Shown here: one piece after another, positions 9,410-17,159 of the stretch | How the letters are laid out: every line of letters begins with the position of its first letter | Numbering within the stretch: position 1 is the first letter of the stretch | Source of the DNA: JBKPNZ01 sp046732895 | GTDB lineage: Bacteria; Actinomycetota; Thermoleophilia; Solirubrobacterales; 70-9 | Length of the DNA stretch: 64,000 nucleotides | Reading direction: 5' to 3' | Assembly: GCA_046732895.1 (NCBI GenBank) | Contig: JBKPNZ010000059.1 | Span: forward strand, 1-64,000 | Position numbers and translations under genes: made by a program | Notes under the pieces: generated by a model | What the model was told of the DNA's origin: nothing | The model's database searches: none | What the model saw: the letters and a program-made list of their open reading frames with translations, nothing else

Positions 9410-9826
9410 ATGGCAGGGATCTCACGAAGGCTTGCGTCCGCGGCGGTCGCGGCGGCGCTCGGCGCCGGCTTGGTCGCCGGATGCGGCGGCGACGACAGCA
9501 CGACGACGGCCTCGACGCCGCCCCCCACGGCCCAGTCCGAGCAGGAGATCCGCGCCGTCCTCGATGACTTCTACTCCGACGACAACCAGGCGAAGTGCCA
9601 GACCCTGAGCGCAGAGGCGCTCAAGACGATGGGCGGCATGGATATGTGCCTGAACAACGACGCCCCCGCCACGAAGACGCCGTTCGAGGTGAAGCAGATC
9701 AAGATCTCGGGCACGACGGCCACGGTCCACCTGAAGGCCGGCGAGTCCGTGGGCAATGTGCACCTGGTGTTCGAGGACGGCGCCTGGAAGTGGTCGGCGC
9801 CGGTCCCGCTCTCGGTTCAGCTCTGA
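9410..9826 (+). CDS. Small lipoprotein, NTF2-like fold suspected
   Basis: 138 residues. Lipoprotein signal MAGISRRL...GAGLVAGC with the lipidated cysteine at residue 25, then a low-complexity linker (DDSTTTASTPPP) and a compact domain of about 95 residues starting EQEIRAVLDDFYSDDNQAKC. The pattern (helix with Phe-Tyr, cysteines, then strands ending in EDGAWKW) resembles NTF2-like/DUF4878 lipoproteins, as does the product of 24908-25372. ATG at 9410 is used; a TTG lies one codon upstream. Location: outer face of the membrane. Binding partner unknown. Confidence 0.75.
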   Translation: MAGISRRLASAAVAAALGAGLVAGCGGDDSTTTASTPPPTAQSEQEIRAVLDDFYSDDNQAKCQTLSAEALKTMGGMDMCLNNDAPATKTPFEVKQIKISGTTATVHLKAGESVGNVHLVFEDGAWKWSAPVPLSVQL

Positions 9827-9864
9827 TTCGGCTCCGTCCTCCTTGCGGACGCCGGGCCAGTGGA

Positions 9865-9870
9865 TAGGTT
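9865..9870 (+). promoter_or_regulatory. -10-like hexamer of second lipoprotein gene
   Basis: TAGGTT lies 10 nt before the ATG at 9881; TTGCGG at 9843-9848 could be the -35 (16-nt spacer). The element overlaps the alternative GTG at 9860, which argues for the ATG. Confidence 0.45.
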
Positions 9871-9880
9871 CTTCCCTGCA

Positions 9881-10234
9881 ATGGGCAGGGCTCCTCTCTT
9901 CCTGGCGCTGATCGCGACGGTCGCGGTCTTGAGCGCGTGCGGCTCCGAGGAGACGCCGAAGCTCTCCGACGCCAAGATTGCCGACGCGCTCAACCTCGAG
10001 CAGACCGAGGGCGGCTTTCGCGTCGGCGACAACCCGTTCTGCCGGATCACCGAGATCCTCAACGACGCCGACGAGACGTCCGGCTTGACGAAGTCGCAGC
10101 GACGCGTCGCGATCACGAGCAGAAGCGGCGATGTGGGCGTTCTGGTGAAGACGCCGTTCGCGCCGAGCTGCAAGGACGAGGTCACCGCCGACCTCAACAA
10201 GCTCGACAAGCAGCAGCAGAAACAGAAGAGCTAA
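9881..10234 (+). CDS. Small lipoprotein, unknown function
   Basis: 117 residues from the ATG at 9881 (an in-frame GTG at 9860 would add seven). Lipoprotein signal MGRAPLFLALIATVAVLSAC with the cysteine at residue 20. The mature part is about 97 residues, charged, with FCRITEILNDAD and a Lys/Gln-rich tail. I recognise no domain. Its TAA stop overlaps the stop of the convergent esterase gene (CTAA at 10231-10234). Confidence 0.65.
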   Translation: MGRAPLFLALIATVAVLSACGSEETPKLSDAKIADALNLEQTEGGFRVGDNPFCRITEILNDADETSGLTKSQRRVAITSRSGDVGVLVKTPFAPSCKDEVTADLNKLDKQQQKQKS

Positions 10235-11130
10235 CCGAGGCGCTCGGCGAAGAACCGCCCGATCCGGTCCGTCGCGGCCTGCGCCTCGGGGACGACGGCG
10301 ATGAATTGGAAGACGTGGATCATCCCCTCGCCGACCTCCAATGTCACCTCGACCCCGGCCTGCTCAGCCGCTGCCGCCAGGCGCTCGGCATCGTCGTAGA
10401 GGATCTCGTCGGTTCCCACCTGGATCAGGAGGGGCGGCAGCCCGCTCAGATCTGCGTAGAGAGGTGAGGCGAGCGGGGCCCTGGGGTCCCCGCCATCGAG
10501 GTAGTTGGCCACCGCCTGGCGCTTGGTCGAGAGGTCGAGCACCGGATCGACCGCCTGACGCTCGGTGATCGACTCTCCCGTCAGCGCGAGATCGACCCAG
10601 GGAGAAAGCACGGCTGCCGCCGCCGGCAGCGTCACGCCGCGATCGCGCATCGCGACCAGCGCTGCCATCGTCAGCCCGCCTCCCGCCGAGTCGCCGGCGA
10701 GCCCCACCTCCTCTGGTGACGGGCCCTGACAGAGGAGCCATGAGTAGGCCGTGACGGCGTCGTTCACCGCGGCGGGGTGCGGATGCTCCGGGGCAAGGCG
10801 GTAATCGATCGCGAGCGCTCGTGCATCGGCGGCGCGGGCGATGCGGGCGGCCAGTTCCTGGTGCGTCGCCGGCGACCCGCGCTGGTAGTAGCCGCCGTGG
10901 AAATAGAGGATCGTGCGCGTGCCGGAGGCGCCGGGCGGCGTCAGCCAGATGGCCGCTACGCCATCCGCATCCACGGCCTCGACCTCGACGTCGTCGGGCA
11001 GCGGGAAGAGCGCCGCCGTCTCCTCGAGCTCCGCCCTGCCCCGCTCCACCGAGAGCGGCAGCTCCGCGTCGAGATCGCGCCTTCGCGCCCATGCGAGCTC
11101 GAGGATCTGCTCGTACTCCCGGCTCGCCAC
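10231..11130 (-). CDS. Alpha/beta hydrolase, hormone-sensitive-lipase (family IV) esterase
   Basis: About 299 residues from the GTG at 11130; a GTG at 11154 is also in frame, but the -10-like TAAGACT (complement of 11138-11144) overlaps that extension. Family IV signatures are clear: oxyanion motif YFHGGYY, nucleophile elbow GDSAGGG, later DEILYDD with the acid residue and GMIHVF with the catalytic His. DYRLAPEHPHPAA is also typical. Predicted cytosolic esterase of short acyl or glycerol esters; natural substrate unknown. It is convergent with the lipoprotein gene and divergent from the RemA-like gene. Confidence 0.85.
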   Translation of the reverse strand: MASREYEQILELAWARRRDLDAELPLSVERGRAELEETAALFPLPDDVEVEAVDADGVAAIWLTPPGASGTRTILYFHGGYYQRGSPATHQELAARIARAADARALAIDYRLAPEHPHPAAVNDAVTAYSWLLCQGPSPEEVGLAGDSAGGGLTMAALVAMRDRGVTLPAAAAVLSPWVDLALTGESITERQAVDPVLDLSTKRQAVANYLDGGDPRAPLASPLYADLSGLPPLLIQVGTDEILYDDAERLAAAAEQAGVEVTLEVGEGMIHVFQFIAVVPEAQAATDRIGRFFAERLG

Positions 11131-11137
11131 GACGCGC

Positions 11138-11144
11138 AGTCTTA
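11138..11144 (-). promoter_or_regulatory. -10-like element of esterase gene
   Basis: Read on the minus strand this is TAAGACT, ending 7 nt before the GTG at 11130, with no Shine-Dalgarno sequence between them. It supports the shorter start and a leaderless transcript. Confidence 0.4.
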
Positions 11145-11169
11145 CCGACCGCACGCGCGAGCGTGGGGA

Positions 11170-11175
11170 TAGGCT
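11170..11175 (+). promoter_or_regulatory. -10-like hexamer of RemA-like gene
   Basis: TAGGCT lies 7 nt before the ATG at 11183 without an intervening ribosome-binding site, so the transcript is probably leaderless. It is 25 bp from the -10 of the divergent esterase gene. Confidence 0.45.
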
Positions 11176-11182
11176 TGACCGT

Positions 11183-11449
11183 ATGGCGACGAAGCGGGAT
11201 CCACGGCTGGTGTCTCTGGGCTACGGCAAGTTCGTGCGCGCCGACCGCGTCTTCGCTCTCGTCCCGCTCGATCCCGCCGAGCGCGGAGACGGCCGGCGGA
11301 CCTATGTGCATGTCGAGGGAATGGCCGAGCCGATCGTCGCCTCGCGCTCGGAGCGCGCGATCCTCGCCGACGTCGAGGCCGCGCTGACCGAGGCGGCGGG
11401 GATGCCGCGGCAGCGCCGCCCGAAGGGACAGGAGAGCCTTCTCGGCTGA
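11183..11449 (+). CDS. RemA/DUF370-like small protein
   Basis: 88 residues. The N-terminal half, LVSLGYGKFVRADRVFALV followed by PLDPAE, matches the pattern of RemA/DUF370 proteins (INIGFGN...V.A.RI..IVSP.SAP). GRRT and a later SRSERAIL segment fit the rest of the fold. RemA of Bacillus is a DNA-binding regulator of matrix genes and forms multimeric arcs; whether this diverged copy binds DNA is unknown. It lies 35 nt upstream of metG in the same direction. The match is from memory of the family pattern, not a search. Confidence 0.5.
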   Translation: MATKRDPRLVSLGYGKFVRADRVFALVPLDPAERGDGRRTYVHVEGMAEPIVASRSERAILADVEAALTEAAGMPRQRRPKGQESLLG

Positions 11450-11469
11450 GCGCGCCCGGGCGGCGGCTC

Positions 11470-11475
11470 TATGCT
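11470..11475 (+). promoter_or_regulatory. -10-like hexamer of metG
   Basis: TATGCT lies 9 nt before the GTG at 11485. There is no Shine-Dalgarno sequence in the 9-nt interval, consistent with a leaderless metG mRNA. Confidence 0.45.
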
Positions 11476-11484
11476 CCGCCGGCC

Positions 11485-12996
11485 GTGAGCTACTACATCA
11501 CCACCCCGATCTACTACGTGAACGCGGAGCCCCACCTGGGACACGCGTACTCGACGATCGCCGCCGACATCCTCGCGCGGCACATGCGCCAGCGCGGCGA
11601 GGATGTCTTCTTCCTGACCGGCACGGACGAGCACGGGGAGCCGGTGGCCCAGGCGGCGGAGCGTCAGGGGGTCACGCCGCAGGAGCTCGTGGATCGCAAC
11701 GCGCCGAAGTTCCGGGACCTCATGCCGCCGATCGAGGCCTCCAACGATTTCTTCATCCGCACCACTGACCCGCAGCACATCGCCAAGGTCCAGGTGATCA
11801 CCCAAAGGGTCTACGACAACGGCTACGTCTACGAGGGCGTTTATGAGGGCTGGTACTGCCCCCGCTGTGCCCGCTTCTACGCTGAGGCCGAACTCGGACC
11901 CGGTCACAGTTGCCCGATCCACGAGATCGAGCTCGATCGCGTCCGCGAGGAGAACTGGTTCTTTCGCCTCTCGGCGTTCGAGGACGACCTCAAGCGCCTT
12001 TATGCCGAGCGGCCTGACTTCGTCCAACCCGAGGCCCGCCGCAACGAGGTGCTGTCGTTCATCGAGAGCGGGCTCGAGGACGTCTCGCTGTCACGCCCGC
12101 AGCTGACGTGGGGGGTGCCGCTGCCGTGGGATCCCGGCCAGGTCATGTACGTCTGGTTCGACGCGCTGCTCAACTACGTCACCGCCCTCTCCTACGCCCG
12201 CGACGGTGAGGACCTGACGGACCGCTTCTGGCCGGCCTTCCACATCATCGGCAAGGACATCCTCAGGTTCCACTCGGTCTACTGGCCCGCGTTCCTGATG
12301 GCGGCCGGGATGGAGCCGCCGAAGCGGATGTTCATCCACGGGTTTCTACTGATGGGCGAGAAGAAGATGTCGAAGTCGCTCGGCAACGTCCTCGATCCGT
12401 TCGCGGTGATCGAGCGCTTCGGCGCCGACGCGCTGCGCTTCTACTGCTTCCGCGAGGTGAGCTTCGGCCAGGACGGCTCTGTGTCGGCCGCCGGGTTCGA
12501 GTCACGCTACGAGGCCGAGCTTGCGAACGACTGGGGCAACCTGGTGAGCCGCACGCTGGCGATGCTGGACCGCTATCGGGGTGGTGAAGTACCCGAGGCC
12601 GAGCCAGATCCGGCGCTTGCCGACGGCGACGATGGCCTGGCCGGCCTCGACGAGGTCGTCTGCGACCTGCTCGACGGCGCGGCGCTCAGTCAGGCGCTCG
12701 ATGCGATCTGGACGCGGGTTCGCCGCCTCAATCGCTACGTAGAGGAGTCGCGCCCGTGGGACCTCGCAAAGGACGACGGACAGGCCGGCGAGCTGGATCG
12801 CGTTCTGTACAACCTGGCCGAGGGCGTGCGGGTCGTGGCGCTCTTGCTGCTCGCCTACATGCCCCAGACTTCGGAGCGGCTGCTCGCGGCACTCGACGAG
12901 CCGCAGCGCGACGTCGCCGTCTTCGGCTCGCGGCCGGGCGGCTGGCACGCGGCCCGGGTCGAGCCCCTATTCCCGAAGATCGAGTCCGCAGCCTGA
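11485..12996 (+). CDS. metG: Methionyl-tRNA synthetase
   Basis: 503 residues, GTG start. Charges tRNA-Met in the cytosol. Class I signatures: HLGH at residues 17-20 (HIGH equivalent) and KMSKS at 294-298. A zinc knuckle at about 127-150 has two ligand pairs, YCPRC and CPIH, the single-knuckle form seen in Thermus and Mycobacterium. The protein ends after the anticodon-binding helical domain and lacks the C-terminal tRNA-binding domain found in many MetRS enzymes; short forms are normal in actinobacteria. It opens the metG-tatD-rsmA-ispE core, with an ABC exporter pair inserted after it. Confidence 0.97.
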   Translation: MSYYITTPIYYVNAEPHLGHAYSTIAADILARHMRQRGEDVFFLTGTDEHGEPVAQAAERQGVTPQELVDRNAPKFRDLMPPIEASNDFFIRTTDPQHIAKVQVITQRVYDNGYVYEGVYEGWYCPRCARFYAEAELGPGHSCPIHEIELDRVREENWFFRLSAFEDDLKRLYAERPDFVQPEARRNEVLSFIESGLEDVSLSRPQLTWGVPLPWDPGQVMYVWFDALLNYVTALSYARDGEDLTDRFWPAFHIIGKDILRFHSVYWPAFLMAAGMEPPKRMFIHGFLLMGEKKMSKSLGNVLDPFAVIERFGADALRFYCFREVSFGQDGSVSAAGFESRYEAELANDWGNLVSRTLAMLDRYRGGEVPEAEPDPALADGDDGLAGLDEVVCDLLDGAALSQALDAIWTRVRRLNRYVEESRPWDLAKDDGQAGELDRVLYNLAEGVRVVALLLLAYMPQTSERLLAALDEPQRDVAVFGSRPGGWHAARVEPLFPKIESAA

Positions 12997-12997
12997 G

Positions 12998-13840
12998 GTG
13001 GGGCCGGCGCTTGCCGTCCGCGGGCTGGGGAAGCGCTACGGCGCGACCGAGGCTCTGCGGTCGGTCGACCTGGAGGTCGCCGAGGGTGAGCTCGTTGGCC
13101 TGCTCGGGCCGAATGGCGCCGGCAAGTCCACGCTGACGAAGATCGCCTGCGGGCTAGTGCGTCCCACCGCTGGGACCGCGGAGGTGTGCGGCTATCCAGC
13201 CCGGACGGCCGAGGCACGCTGGCGGCTTGGCTATCTCGCCGAGCTCTTTCGGTTTCCCGGGTGGGCGAGCGCCGAGGAGGTCCTCGGCCTGCACCAGGAC
13301 CTGAGCGGGTCGGATGGCGGCCGGCACGAACGCAAGGAGCTGCTGGAGCTCGTGGGGCTCGGCGCCGCCGCGGGGGTCCGGGTCGAAGCGATGTCAAAGG
13401 GGATGCAGCAGCGTCTGGGCATCGCCCAGGCGCTCATCGGTCGCCCGAGCCTGCTGTTGCTCGACGAGCCCACGAGTGCGCTGGACCCGGTGGGGCGCCG
13501 CATCGTCCGCGAGCTGCTCGGAGAGGTCCGCGAGCGAGGGGTCGCGGTCCTCTTGAACTCGCACCTGCTAGGCGAGGTCGAGCGAGTGTGCGAGCGGGTG
13601 GCCATCCTGCTCGAGGGACAGGTCGTCGCCACGGGCAGGACCGAGGAGCTCACGCGTCCGCGCGGGGTGGTGGTCGAGACGGCCTCGGGCATGAAGCGGT
13701 TTGACGGCGTCGCTCGCGAGGAGGCCCCGCGGATCGTCGCCGAGCTGGTCCGCGGCGGAGAACAGATCTATTCGGTGCGCGTTCTGACGAGCACGCTCGA
13801 GGACGTCTATCTCGAGGCCGTGGGAGGAACGACCTCGTGA
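12998..13840 (+). CDS. ABC transporter ATP-binding protein
   Basis: 280 residues; the GTG at 12998 begins one base after the metG stop. Walker A GPNGAGKST at about residues 37-45, signature motif in the variant form MSKGMQQR (instead of LSGGQ), Walker B LLLLDEP at about 153-159, H-loop NSHLL. The C-terminal 60 residues form the regulatory domain typical of ABC-2 exporters, ending STLEDVYLEAVGG. It overlaps the permease gene by 4 nt. Predicted ATPase of an exporter; substrate not readable from sequence. Confidence 0.93.
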   Translation: MGPALAVRGLGKRYGATEALRSVDLEVAEGELVGLLGPNGAGKSTLTKIACGLVRPTAGTAEVCGYPARTAEARWRLGYLAELFRFPGWASAEEVLGLHQDLSGSDGGRHERKELLELVGLGAAAGVRVEAMSKGMQQRLGIAQALIGRPSLLLLDEPTSALDPVGRRIVRELLGEVRERGVAVLLNSHLLGEVERVCERVAILLEGQVVATGRTEELTRPRGVVVETASGMKRFDGVAREEAPRIVAELVRGGEQIYSVRVLTSTLEDVYLEAVGGTTS

Positions 13841-14679
13841 TCGCGATCGTCAGGTACGCGCTGCGGGAGAGCCTGCGCCGCCGCGTCTTCGCGGTCGTCG
13901 TGGTCCTGACGGTCGCGTTCCTCGCGCTGTATGCGGTGGGAGCCCACTTCGCGTTCAAGGAGGCCAACGACTTCGCCGCGCCGCGCGCGGTTGACCCGGT
14001 CGCGTTCACGGGAGCGACGATCTTCGGGCTGGCGATGTTCGCGACGCTCTTCCTGGGCGCCGTGCTCGCCGTCTTCCTCACCCTCGGCGTTGTCCGGGGC
14101 GACGCTGAGACCGGCCTGTTGCAGCCGCTCGTCGTTCGCCCCCTCGGCCGCGCGGCGCTCCTCACCGCGCGGTTCGCGGGAGCGGCGGCGATCTCCTTCA
14201 TCTACGTCGTCGTTGTCTTCTCGCTGGCGCTCGGGATCACGCTGGTGGCGGGCGACTGGAGGCCGGATCACGTCGCCGGCCCGGGGATCGCCCTCGGCCT
14301 TGCGGTGGTGATCATCGCGGCGCTGTCCCTGTTCGCCTCGGTCTACCTGTCCGGGACGGCGCAGGGGATCGCAGTGCTGATGGTGTTCGGCGCAGGGCTG
14401 ACCGCGGGCCTCCTTGGGCAGATCGGCGACGCGCTCAACTCCGGCACGCTCGAGTCGGTCGCGCACTACTCGAGCTGGGTGCTGCCGTTCGAAGCTCTCT
14501 ACCAGGCGGGCCTGCACGCCCTCATCTCCGGGACCGGTGGGCTCACGAACGCGATCCTGCGGCTCGGGCCGTTCGGCGGCGCGGAGGCGGCGGGCGGTGG
14601 GCTCGGCCTCTACGCCGTCGCCTACTGTGCGGGGGCGGTCACGTTGGCGGCGGTCGCCTTCTCACGCCGCGATCTATAG
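13837..14679 (+). CDS. ABC-2 type transporter permease
   Basis: 280 residues, GTG start overlapping the ATPase stop. Six hydrophobic segments are recognisable: about residues 17-37, 60-90, 115-140, 150-175, 180-200 and 245-275. The cytosolic start RYALRESLRRRVF and the GDAETGLLQPLVVRPLGR loop are typical of ABC-2/NosY-like permeases. It forms a two-gene exporter with the ATPase upstream. tatD follows after 26 nt with its own promoter-like element. Confidence 0.88.
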   Translation: MIAIVRYALRESLRRRVFAVVVVLTVAFLALYAVGAHFAFKEANDFAAPRAVDPVAFTGATIFGLAMFATLFLGAVLAVFLTLGVVRGDAETGLLQPLVVRPLGRAALLTARFAGAAAISFIYVVVVFSLALGITLVAGDWRPDHVAGPGIALGLAVVIIAALSLFASVYLSGTAQGIAVLMVFGAGLTAGLLGQIGDALNSGTLESVAHYSSWVLPFEALYQAGLHALISGTGGLTNAILRLGPFGGAEAAGGGLGLYAVAYCAGAVTLAAVAFSRRDL

Positions 14680-14688
14680 CTCCGCTCC

Positions 14689-14694
14689 TAGACT
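14689..14694 (+). promoter_or_regulatory. -10-like hexamer of tatD
   Basis: TAGACT lies 11 nt before the ATG at 14706 with no ribosome-binding site between; the tatD mRNA probably has almost no leader. Confidence 0.4.
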
Positions 14695-14705
14695 CGGCGC
14701 TTCCG

Positions 14706-15479
14706 ATGGTGGACACCCACGCCCACCTGGGTCTGTGCGAGCCCAGCGCCGACGATCTGCTCGCTGCGGCACGCGCGGCCGGATTGACGCGCGTGCTCAC
14801 GGTCGGCCTCGACGAGCGGACGAACGCCGAGGCGATCGCGCACGCCGAGGATCATGAGGGGGTATTCGCCTGCGTGGGGCGGCATCCCAACTCGGCCACG
14901 GGATTCGACGATGCGGCCGCCAACGCGCTCGAGGCGCTTGGCCCCGACCCGCGCGTCGCCGCGATCGGCGAGACGGGGCTCGACTACTACCGCGACGGCG
15001 CCTCGCGCGAGGACCAGCGCCGCGCGTTTGCCGCCCAGATCGAGATCGCCCGGCGGGCGGCAAAGCCCGTGGTCATTCACGTCCGCAATGGGGAGGGCGA
15101 GGAGGGCGACGCCGTCGCCGAGGTGTTCGCGACACTCGCCGAGCAGGCCGCTGGAGTCGAGGTGATCCTCCACTGCTTCTCGGCGCCGCCCGAGCGAGTC
15201 TCCGAGGCCGCCGAGCGGGGCTGGTACTGCTCCTTTGCCGGGAACGTCACCTACCCGAAGGCGGAGAAGCTCCGCGAAGCGGCCGGGCTCGTGCCGGAGG
15301 AGCTCATCCTCGCCGAGACCGACTCGCCGTTCCTGGCGCCACAGCCTGTGCGCGGCAAGCCGAACCAGCCGGCGAACGTCGTCGCGACCGCCGAGGTGCT
15401 TGCCGAGGTGCGCGGGGTGCCGTACGCGCAGCTGGAGCAGACGATCGAGGCAAATGCGCGCCGGGCGCTTGCATGGTGA
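14706..15479 (+). CDS. tatD: TatD family metal-dependent hydrolase (DNase)
   Basis: 257 residues. Metal-binding signatures: DTHAHL at the N-terminus, GETGLDYYRD (about residues 89-98), VIHVRN, ILHCFS and AETDSPFLAP near the C-terminus. TatD enzymes are cytosolic 3'-5' exonucleases on DNA or RNA and may act in repair. The position between metG and rsmA is the classical one (yabD in B. subtilis). It ends 94 nt before rsmA. Confidence 0.92.
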   Translation: MVDTHAHLGLCEPSADDLLAAARAAGLTRVLTVGLDERTNAEAIAHAEDHEGVFACVGRHPNSATGFDDAAANALEALGPDPRVAAIGETGLDYYRDGASREDQRRAFAAQIEIARRAAKPVVIHVRNGEGEEGDAVAEVFATLAEQAAGVEVILHCFSAPPERVSEAAERGWYCSFAGNVTYPKAEKLREAAGLVPEELILAETDSPFLAPQPVRGKPNQPANVVATAEVLAEVRGVPYAQLEQTIEANARRALAW

Positions 15480-15555
15480 GCACGGAAGACAGGAGACCCG
15501 GCAGCCCCCGGACGAATCCCGGCTTCGCCGGAATCACCGCTCGCTGGCGCTCGCT

Positions 15556-15564
15556 GGGAGGAGG
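15556..15564 (+). promoter_or_regulatory. Ribosome-binding site deciding the rsmA start
   Basis: GGGAGGAGG lies 9 nt before the GTG at 15574. The open frame extends far upstream over tatD, so this site fixes the true start. Confidence 0.75.
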
Positions 15565-15573
15565 CTGCGGGCC

Positions 15574-16329
15574 GTGAGGTTAGGCCAGAACTTCCTTGCT
15601 GACCCGAATCTGCTCGACGCGATCGTGCGGGAGTCGGAGGTCGGATCCGATGACGTGGTGCTCGAGGTGGGAGGTGGCGAGGGCGCGCTCACCGAGCGCC
15701 TTGCTCCGGCGGCGGGAAGCGTCTGGGTGATCGAGCTCGATGAGCGCCTGCGGCCCGCACTGGAACGCGTCGCGAACGCGCACCCCAACGTGTCGGTGGT
15801 CTGGGGCGACGCGATGCGCGTGGATCTCGCAGCCCTGGACCCCGCCCCGACCGCGATGGTCTCGAACCTGCCGTATTCGATCGCAACGCCGTTGCTCGTG
15901 CGGACGGTGACGGAGCTGCCGCCGGTGCGGACTTGGACCGTGATGGTCCAGCGTGAGATCGCCGATCGCCTGCGAGCTGCGCCGGGGTCGCGCCTGTACG
16001 GCGCGCCGAGCGTGACGCTTCAGCTGGCGTGCGACGTGCGCATGCTGCGCACCGTGGACCGCGCCGTCTTCACGCCCCGCCCGCGCGTTGACTCGGCGGT
16101 GCTGAGGCTCGAGCGACGTGCGGCGGCGCCGTCCGCGGAGCTCGCTCGCCTGGTTCGCGGAGCGTTCGCGCACCGGCGTAAGACGCTTGCGGGTTCGCTC
16201 GAGCTTGCCGGGGTGCACCCGCGCGATCGGGTCCGCCCGGCGCTCGCCGCCTTGGGGTTGGCCGAGGACGCCCGCGCGGAATCTCTGGCGCCCGGAGACT
16301 TCGAGCGACTGGTGAAGGCGCTGCGGTGA
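15574..16329 (+). CDS. rsmA: 16S rRNA dimethyladenosine transferase
   Basis: 251 residues. RsmA (KsgA) dimethylates two adjacent adenosines near the 3' end of 16S rRNA using S-adenosylmethionine during 30S maturation. The protein opens with VRLGQNFLADPNLL, the conserved N-terminal motif. The SAM loop VLEVGGGEGALT follows, then the catalytic NLPY motif (NLPYSIATPLL at about residues 97-107) and the Phe/Pro motif VFTPRPRVDSAV. The GTG at 15574 is fixed by the Shine-Dalgarno sequence and the homology start. Its stop overlaps the ispE GTG by 4 nt. Confidence 0.95.
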   Translation: MRLGQNFLADPNLLDAIVRESEVGSDDVVLEVGGGEGALTERLAPAAGSVWVIELDERLRPALERVANAHPNVSVVWGDAMRVDLAALDPAPTAMVSNLPYSIATPLLVRTVTELPPVRTWTVMVQREIADRLRAAPGSRLYGAPSVTLQLACDVRMLRTVDRAVFTPRPRVDSAVLRLERRAAAPSAELARLVRGAFAHRRKTLAGSLELAGVHPRDRVRPALAALGLAEDARAESLAPGDFERLVKALR

Positions 16330-17159
16330 TTGTCAGGGCGCCGGCGAAGCTCAACCTTTGCCTCTATCTGGGGCGGCGGCGGGCTGATGGGCTGCACGAG
16401 CTGTGCTCGCTCTTCTGCCCGGTCGTGCTGTCGGATCGGATCGTGGTGACCGAGGAAGGCGATGCGGATGAGGTCGTGAGCCCGGGGGTGCCGGGGCCGA
16501 ACCTCGTGACCGCCGCGCTGGATGCGTTGCGCGCGCGGGGTTGGCGCCGCCCGCCCCTGCGGGTGGAGATCGACAAGCGGATTCCGGTTGCCGCCGGGCT
16601 GGGTGGCGGGAGCGCCGACGCAGCGGCGATCCTGCGCCTGGCGCGCGGTGAGGTGACTGGGCTGGACGAGCTGGCGGCCGCGCTCGGCGCGGATGTGCCG
16701 TCGCAGCTCGACCCCCACTTCGCTCTGGTGACGGGAGCGGGTGAGAGGATCGAGTCGCTGCCCGCCCCGTCGGAGTTCGCGGCGGTGCTGATCCCGGACG
16801 AGCTCGGCCTTTCGACCGCCGAGGTGTACGCCGAGGCGGATCGGCTCGGGCTGGGGCGGGACGGGGCGGAGCTGGAGGAGGTGGCTGCGCGGCTGCGGGC
16901 CGCCGCCGCCGAGGGAGCGTCGCCGCTCGACTATCGCGAGCTGCTCGTGAACGACCTTCAGCACGCCGCGTTGTCGCTGCGGCCGGAGATCGCAGAGGTT
17001 CTGGCCACCCTCGAGCAGGCCGGCGCCGCGGTGGCGCTGGTGACGGGGTCTGGGCCGACGGCGTTCGGCCTCTTCGAGGACATCGCGGCGGCTGACCGTG
17101 CCGCGGCGGGCCTGCCCCCGCGATACGCCTCGGCGCTCGTCACCATGCCTCCTCGATGA
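16326..17159 (+). CDS. ispE: 4-diphosphocytidyl-2-C-methyl-D-erythritol kinase
   Basis: 277 residues, GTG start overlapping the rsmA stop. IspE phosphorylates CDP-methylerythritol in the MEP isoprenoid pathway, supplying undecaprenyl and other prenyl chains. GHMP-kinase motifs: APAKLNLCLYLG at the N-terminus, the ATP-binding loop VAAGLGGGSADAAAILRL (about residues 84-101) and ALVTGSGPTAFGLFED near the end. The stop overlaps the ATG of the DedA-PAP2 fusion by 4 nt, so the two are translated together. Confidence 0.95.
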   Translation: MIVRAPAKLNLCLYLGRRRADGLHELCSLFCPVVLSDRIVVTEEGDADEVVSPGVPGPNLVTAALDALRARGWRRPPLRVEIDKRIPVAAGLGGGSADAAAILRLARGEVTGLDELAAALGADVPSQLDPHFALVTGAGERIESLPAPSEFAAVLIPDELGLSTAEVYAEADRLGLGRDGAELEEVAARLRAAAAEGASPLDYRELLVNDLQHAALSLRPEIAEVLATLEQAGAAVALVTGSGPTAFGLFEDIAAADRAAAGLPPRYASALVTMPPR

